From assembly GCA_003990745.1 (NCBI GenBank), contig RBNI01000904.1, positions 1 to 25,928 of the forward strand: DNA of 25,928 bases, read 5' to 3'. A program made the position numbers and the translations under genes. Shown one piece after another: positions 19,997 through 25,928 of this stretch (the first letter of the stretch is position 1; each line of letters opens with the position of its first letter). The notes beneath the pieces were generated by a model, which worked only from the letters and a program-made list of their open reading frames with translations, searched no databases and had not been told where the DNA came from. The stretch comes from Jimgerdemannia flammicorona. Lineage: Eukaryota > Mucoromycota > Endogonomycetes > Endogonales > Endogonaceae.

Positions 19997-20226
19997 TCAA
20001 GTGATTGTATATTTTCTTTATTTTCTTCTTTCTCCTCATTTACCTTGATTTGCTTCCTTATTATTGAGAGTGAATTGAGTTATACATCTCATATCAGTCA
20101 TTTGGTATTTGGGTATCAATATTGTTCCTGTAGTTTGTATCATATTTTATCTTAGTTTCTCTCTTTTTTGCTTTTCACATTTATTATCTTTATAGTAATG
20201 ACAAAATGCCAGTCACCTTTCTCTGG
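19997..20226 (+). other. Partial 3' UTR of copy 5 and junction with family B
   Basis: Matches the first half of the family A 3' UTR as far as GACAAAATG near 20207. A short deletion removes the CCAGCCCGTCCATAGGGTGG part of the core, TCACCTTTCTCTGG follows, and similarity then stops. The family B open frame begins about 10 nt later. Confidence 0.6.
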
Positions 20227-20234
20227 TATAATTC

Positions 20235-22322
20235 ATGTTATACAAACTTCAAGCAACGGTTTTCAATGCAACTCGGAGAAAAGGTACTATACAAATATTA
20301 TCAAGCAAGAGTTCTGTTGGGAGTGCTGGGTTGGGTGGACCTCGGGCCTTTGGTTGGCAGAGTGTAGGGAGGGGTTATGACCTGGGGATGGGGGCCTTTG
20401 GAGGATTGAAGAGTGGTGAGGGTTCTGGAGGAGGGTCAGTGTCTGGTGAGAAGGGAGGGTGGACTGACCCTGCAAGCTTTGCTGACAAGGTGAAGGGGAG
20501 AGGATGGCCGGTTGGTGACAGGGCTAGTGCTGCTGTGGGGAAGGGCATGGCGAGCCTTGGGAGGGGGAGAGGCCCCCTGGCTGGGGGTGTGAGCATAGGG
20601 TCTGGAGGTGTTGTAGCTGGGGGCGGGACTACTGATGGAGGTGTGACGGTAAATCAAGAAAAAAAAAGGGATGTGATGGCTGATGGCGGAGTGGGGCAGA
20701 GGTTACTGATCTGGAAGGGGGACCAGGCTGATGGACTGATGGGACTGGTGGTGGCACCATTACTCAAGAAGTCGGTTTCAGAGTTCACGGCTACCTTGTA
20801 CTTCTGGGGCTTGGCAGTGACAGCCAGGATGGTTCTGGGGCTTATCTCACAGCAGGTGGCTGGGGCAGCCTCGGTGAAGTTCCTGAAGGGGCTGGAGGGG
20901 GTGGAGGTGGGCTTTGAGGAGGTGGGCCCACTAGACAAGGTGATGAAGACTGAAGTCGTGGTTGATGAGGTGGCAGTCCCTATGGTGAGGTGCCTCAGAT
21001 GGGACCCCAGGGTGGTACAACTGCTAGTCAAAGGGGTACTGACAGTGATGAAGGTTGAGACTAGGAGGAGGGTTGAGGAGGTGGTGGCCAAGTATGGCGA
21101 CATTGTAGATATCAGATTCAGGGTGTGGGAGGGGATGATGATCAGGACAGGTGATGTGGATGTCAGGATTAGGCTGGCAGGGCAGGAGGCCATGGGAAAG
21201 GCAAGTGACTGGCCCTTGGTGTTGATGTGGGGTGCTGTCGTCTGTAGGGTATCGAGGGTAAAGAGGAGCGAAGAGGAGGAGGAGGATTTATTTGAGGCAC
21301 TGGAGGAGTTGAGTGGTGCAGTAGAATGGAGAGCAAAGGCCTGAAAGCTCTTCAAGGAATCGATGCATTTGGAGGTTATGGAGGGGAAGCATATCTGCAT
21401 GGATAAGAGGTAGTGGGAGCTGGCACAGGGGCGTAGGAGGCAGAGAGAGCCTCTGGCGAGTATGATGGCAGAGGCAAAGATGAAGGCAGTTGGAGTTGTG
21501 GTATCTGGGGGCATTGATGCCAGTATCTGGGCTGGTAATAGAGGAGGAGAGGTGGAGGCAGACAAGGAAGAGACTGGGAAGATACTGGCCAAGGACTCTT
21601 ATGTCGACGGCACGTTTGAGGTCTGGGAACAGGATGTGGATACCACTCCCCCTCCTCTCATCAGGAGGGGCCTGGTGGTGAAGAGAAGGATGACAGAGGA
21701 TGTGGTGATGAAGGGGGCTCAGCAGGTGTGCTTTGGGGTCCTGGATGTGGAGAAAGGAGACCAGATAGTGGTGGCTGGTGAGGATGAGCTGGTGGATGTC
21801 CCTGAGGAGAGTTGGGATGAGGCCACCAGTGTGGGTGTGGACATCATGATGTTGGATGTAGGAAGGCCAGCAATCCCAGGAGGGAAGGAGGTGAGGAATT
21901 TGTTGTGGATGAGCAAGGTGATGGATAACCTTGCAGCAGATATATTGGGAGAAGTGGATCTGTGGGCAATGCCTGAGGAGCATTGAGAATGGATTCTGCA
22001 TGGCGATGGTGTAGAGGAGGTGCTGAGGGGGGAGATTCTTACAATCTTCCTAGAGGAGGAGAGTTATGAGGTCAATAAGTTGAGGAAGGCAGAGCTGGTG
22101 GTGGTTGCAGGTGAGAGGGCAGCATACTGTTGGGCGGAGCATCATGGTTTATAGTTCTGGAGGGAGGCTTGTCTGGAGTATAGGGAGGACTTTGAGAAGA
22201 GAGAAGATGGGGCAATGGTAGAACTTCTGGAAGGGCTGGAGGCACAGAAAGCTGGAGAAAGGAAATGGGCTACTGAACATGAATTGGACTTAGTACAGGA
22301 GGAGTGGAATGTGGATGTGTAG
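20235..22322 (+). pseudogene. Family B ORF1, about 695 codons, four in-frame stops
   Basis: One reading frame runs without frameshift from ATG 20235 to TAG 22320-22322. The first 369 codons (to 21344) are uninterrupted. The N-terminal part is Gly/Ser-rich with WTDPASFADKVKG, a motif style seen near the start of some L1-type ORF1 proteins. The middle part (SEFTATLYFWG to VVCRVSRV, about residues 175-345) is a mixed alpha/beta-looking region that could be an RRM-like RNA-binding domain; I cannot confirm this. The rest is acidic and helical. In-frame stops: TGA 21342, TAG 21411, TGA 21984 and TAG 22152. The start is the first ATG after the junction, so the true N-terminus may be missing. Role inferred: RNA binding. 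Confidence 0.6.
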
Positions 22323-22352
22323 AGAATGGGATCATTATCTAACATTATTCCT

Positions 22353-25300
22353 ATGAACAGTACAACTAACATTTTCTCTTTGAATGTGAATAGGTTGCGG
22401 GGATCTGGACAGCATAAGAACATTTTTACTTAGCTCAAGGGATTGGAGATGGACCTCTTTTTACTACAGGATGTGAGGTGTGAGGATGAGGATAATAGGG
22501 TGGAGTAGACTAGGGAATGGGGTAGAGCCACTGCTTGGTTTGGAAAAGTGGCAATTCTGATGAAGAAGGGTAGAGGGGACTTGGTGAGTATCAGGAGCTG
22601 GGGTGATCGCTTGGTCTGGGGAGATTGGCAGAGGCCGGGGTGGGAGTTGGTGAGAGTTGGCTCTTGCTACTGCTCTGCGGTTAGGGGTGGGAGAATTGCA
22701 TAGATTGAGGAGCTGATGGAGGAGAGTATTCTCTTGGAAGAAGGGGTTGATGTTCTGGGGGGGGACTTTAATATGGTTTGGGATCAGCATCTCGACAGGA
22801 CTGATGAAGGGAGGAGTGCAGGGGGGAGAAGTGGAGGGCTGGGGGCGTGGGAGGAGGTGGAGAGGTTGAGCTCATTAGGGGATATGAGCAGAACATGGTG
22901 GGGCGATACCAGGATCAATACACATTGGGTGAATGACTTAGGTACCAGGATTGACTGGATTCTGATGGCTGAGTGTTGGGGTTCTGATGTTTGGAAGTCA
23001 TTAAGGTGGAGTGGTGCCCATGGTCTGACCACTGGGGACTGTTGGGGCAGGGGCAGTTTGGGGGAGTGGAGATAGACCCAGACATTGGCACCTTAACTCC
23101 TCCCTACTGGCCGAGAAGGGGTTGTGGGACTTATGAGTGGAGGATATTCAGGCAAAGGTTGTTGTGTAGAGGCATGAGGGTTTGTTTATGGATGTCCAGT
23201 GGAAATGTTTGAAAGAGACTGTGAGGGTCTTTTGGAGAGGAGCTGGTAGGGAGGCTGGGAGGCAGAGGAGGGAGTGCACGAGGTGTACTTCCAATAGGCT
23301 GCAGAGACTGCAATTGGAGTGGGTGGATCTGCTCACTTTTATTGGAGTGGAGGACTGGAGGATGGAGAGGGCGAAATTGGAGATGGTGGAACTACAACAG
23401 ATGTTGCGAGATGAGGAGGAGACTCATATACAAGGTATGGCTACCAGGCTATGGTGGCAGGAGCTTGAGGAGGATGAGCAGCCTACTAGATACTTATCGA
23501 GACTCCTCAATGCTAGGAGAGTGTGGTATCAGTGGGATGGGGTCCTGGATGCCGATGGGGACATGGTGCATGGCACACAACAAATCTTAGGAGTTTTGAA
23601 GGAGCAATGGCAGGGTTTGTGGAGTGAGGAGGAAGGGGGTGCAGATGAGGCAGTGATTGCCAATACACTAGAGGAGTGGGGGCCACCACAGGTAGCTGAG
23701 TTGGGTGACTTGATCTTGCCAGTGCAAGGAGAAGAGATTCAGAGTGTCCTTGCAGCGACTAAACTTGGAACATCACCAGGGGAGGATGGATTACTGTGGG
23801 ACTTCTGGAAAAAGATGGTAAAGGTCCCCAGAGTTTTGGGTGAGATGACTGCCCTCTGTAACCATGTTATTCAGCGGGGTGAGTGGGTTGGAGAGCAAGA
23901 CCTTGGGCTGGTGGTCTTATTGTACAAAGATAAAGAGAGAAGAGAGGACTGGAAGAATTGGAGGCCAATTATGCTTCTGGATATGGACTGGAAAATGATG
24001 ACTAAGGTGATCATCGCTAGGCTGTAGAAAGTTGCCCAAGGAGTGCTGGGGGAGGAGCAGTGGGGCTTTGTTGGGGGCAGGCTTATAAGAGATGGTACTG
24101 CATGGGTTCATGGTGTCATTGAAGGGGCTTGGGCCTGTGGACTCGATGGAAGGTTAGTTTTCTTGGACCAGGAGAAGGCATATGACTGGGTATGGTGGGT
24201 TTGGCTGGACAAGGTATTGGATCGAATTGGTGCTCCTCCGAGATTTCGGGCCTCTATATTGAGTCTGCTGGGGAGCAGTTGGGCGGCATTGATGTGTAAT
24301 GGACACTATGGTCTGGTGTTTTCCTTGGGAAGAGGAGTTCCTCAGGGGGATCCTTTGTCCCCTATTCTCTATGCCCTTTTGCTGGAGCTATTGATGGATT
24401 GGATTTGCTGAAAGGTGGTGGGGCTCTCTATATGATATAGTGTGGAAGGTGGGGGCCTTTGCTGATGATATGGTGGTTGGACTTGGGTCTGTGGCAGATG
24501 TCGAGGTGCTTAAGGAGACAGTAGATTGATATGAGGCTCACTCTAGGATAAAGTGCAACTGGAACAAGTATGAGACGATGGTGCTAGGGAATGGGCTAGT
24601 GGGTGGGGATGTCATTGGAACAATTGTCCCTACTGGTGAGGTGGTGCGGTATCTGGGCATCTTTCTCTCTGTGTATGGCTCAGTCCTGCCACATGTATGG
24701 TGGGAGAGCAGAGTGACCATGTGGGGGGAGGCCCTTCAAGGTTAGAGAGGCTGCCATATCTCTCTGGCAGGGCGGGTGACTATACTGAATGTATATTGGT
24801 TCCCTAAGCTGTAGTAGGTGACCTATTACCTGGACTTCCCAGTGTGAGTGGTGAAGAGACTGATGAAAGTGGCTAGAGATTGGATTTGAGCAGGGAGGAG
24901 GGCCCAGGTCAGTTGGGATACCTTGGTGAGTCTGGTGGTCAGGGGGGGTCTAGGCCTTGTGGATTTTCCCAAGTGGTTACACTGCTTGTGAGCCTGGTGG
25001 TTGAAGAGAGCTGCTGAACTGTGGGGCGGGGGTTGGGTGCCTCTGCTACAAAAGGTGTGGGAGATGAGATCCTCCCCTTGAGGGTCCTCTAGAGATCTGC
25101 TTTCTATGGTGGGGCTGAATGGTGCTCGGTGGCTATGATTCAAGGGCTTTTGGTGGAGAGTGGTAGAGGGAGCACACAGAATTGGCCTGCATTGGCAGAG
25201 TGATGAGGGGGAGGTGATGTGGGGGCCCAATATGTGGCATTGGGATAGGCTGCTCCTGGGGGGTGCCCCACTTGAAACATTTGATATCAGGGATGGAGTG

Positions 25301-25792
25301 GAGTGTCAGCAGCATCTTGGCCTTGACCTTTGGCCAAGTGGCTGGTAGGCAGCAGAGATCGGTGAGGAGTGGGACTGGGCAGGTATCTGGTCTTGAAGTG
25401 CCTAGGTGCGAAGGTGGCTTCCTCCTAAATACTGAGTGGTATGGTGACAGGTACTGCAGAGGAATGTCATGTTGAATTTCCATACTGGGCATCTGGTGGA
25501 CAGTGGCCGCTTTGAGTGTGAGGAGTGTTACAATGTAGGGCAGGCTGGGGGTCTGGTGCAGATGCTGGAACATTGGCTAGGAGAGTGTGAGGTATTGGGG
25601 GACTTTTGGGTAGTAATCAGGAATAGACTGGGTGTGGAGCAGAGGCAGGTTGGTGTGGGGGGCTGCTGGGATGACTTGAAATCTTGGCTAGTGAGGGGGG
25701 TGGGAGATAGTTGGCTTACTGTAAGTTGGGTGTTGATAGTGTGGGTAGGACTAGCAGATCATTGGCTCTTTGTATTTGAGGAGGGGCGGTAG
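22353..25792 (+). pseudogene. Family B ORF2: endonuclease, reverse transcriptase, C-terminal knuckle, broken
   Basis: Starts at ATG 22353 (MNSTTNIFSLNVNRLRG). Endonuclease motifs: LNVNRL, LLQDVRC where most LINEs have E, VLGGDFNMVWDQ (GDFN motif) and TRIDWILM. Reverse transcriptase: LGLVVLLYKDKERRED, NWRPIMLLDMDWKMMTKV, motif A FLDQEKAYDWV, motif B GVPQGDPLSPILYALL, motif C AFADDMVVG (24455-24481), then RYLGIFLS. The C-terminus has CEECYNVG then HWLGEC, a CCHC-like knuckle near 25517-25590. Lesions: TAG at 22431, 22506, 22701 and 23073; a frameshift between 23075 and 23182; TAG 24025; a frameshift near 24405-24413; and more stops downstream. The last stop, TAG 25790, may itself be a mutation, with coding continuing past the window. 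Strongly decayed but clearly L1-like. Confidence 0.78.
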
Positions 25793-25928
25793 ATGGGACT
25801 ACAGGAGAAGGTGGTACGGTGGGAGGAGCTGTTGGGGGATCTGCTGACTGGATGGTGGGTTGGTTGGGGTCCTCTGGGGGGGAGACGGTGCAGTTTGGTA
25901 ACTAGGATCTGTGAGCAAAGTGGTGGGA

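Larger units (their letters stand above)
15778..20226 (+). mobile_element. Family A LINE copy 5, 5'-truncated within ORF1, most decayed
   Basis: The copy starts at TCTGATAGTTTGGATATATCC, matching ORF1 just after the AT-hook (compare about 6098), and runs through ORF1, ORF2 (TGA 19994-19996) and part of the 3' UTR. The 3' UTR breaks off near 20207-20226: after GACAAAATG a short deletion leads to TCACCTTTCTCTGG, and then family A similarity ends. No telomere-like tail is visible here. This is the most TpA-rich copy. Confidence 0.8.
20227..25928 (+). mobile_element. Family B L1/Tx1-like LINE, partial at right window edge
   Basis: A second non-LTR element in the same orientation, unrelated in sequence to family A, with a purine-rich, G-heavy sense strand. 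It contains a long ORF1 (20235-22322), an APE-like endonuclease, an L1-type reverse transcriptase with AFADD, and a C-terminal CCHC-like knuckle. Its left edge is placed where copy 5 similarity ends; its 3' end lies beyond the window. It carries far fewer lesions per kb than copy 5 next to it, which suggests a later insertion. L1/Tx1 assignment rests on the style of the reverse transcriptase and the knuckle. Confidence 0.75.

Noticed and set aside
20654..21592. 312-codon antisense open frame
   Set aside because: It mirrors family B ORF1 and is Ser/Thr/Pro/Leu-rich, as expected from the complement of a purine-rich coding strand. No domain is visible.
1..25928. CRISPR array, tRNA or rRNA genes
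   Set aside because: No short regularly spaced repeats, tRNA-like cloverleaf or conserved rRNA sequence was seen by eye.

Overview
This window looks like eukaryotic, probably fungal, repeat-rich DNA. I see no host gene, tRNA, rRNA or bacterial feature. Nearly all of it is one family of non-LTR (LINE-type) retrotransposon, called family A here. Six copies stand head to tail on the + strand. Each 3' end runs into a short tract of the C-rich telomere sequence (CCCTAA type). A fungal origin is inferred from the TTAGGG-type repeat, a CpG/CpA mutation pattern that resembles RIP or methylation decay, and the look of the ORF1 C-terminal domain. The lineage cannot be fixed from sequence alone.

Layout: 1-415 is the 3' end of copy 0. 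Positions 416-5573 hold full-length copy 1 and 5574-10705 full-length copy 2. Positions 10706-14380 hold copy 3, 5'-truncated and split by a 1.2 kb poly(A)-tailed insertion at 10959-12151. Positions 14381-15777 hold copy 4, strongly 5'-truncated, and 15778 to about 20226 copy 5, 5'-truncated within ORF1. From about 20227 to the end lies a different, L1/Tx1-like element (family B). Its sense strand is purine-rich, whereas family A has a pyrimidine-rich sense strand.

Family A design, from comparing copies: a unit of about 5.15 kb with a 5' UTR containing TATAAATA. ORF1 is about 499 codons, with a CxxC...CxxC finger, an AT-hook-like KRGRP, a coiled coil, a Pro/Ala/Ser/Lys linker and a conserved C-terminal domain. 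An ATGA overlap leads into ORF2 of about 1015 residues, with APE-type endonuclease, reverse transcriptase and a C-terminal CCHC-like motif. A roughly 390 nt 3' UTR has a well-conserved core, AATAAA and then CCTAACCC. Every copy in view is broken by stops, frameshifts or lost catalytic aspartates.

The main interpretation is that the array is a stratified record of additions to a chromosome end. Copies decay steadily from left to right: copy 0 is richest in CpG, copies 1-2 are full length, and copies 3-5 are truncated and TpA-rich. The 3' end of each copy faces CCCTAA, as expected if RNA was reverse-transcribed from the 3' OH of a TTAGGG overhang lying to the left. This resembles HeT-A/TART arrays in arrangement, but is built from an APE-bearing LINE with telomere-repeat junctions.
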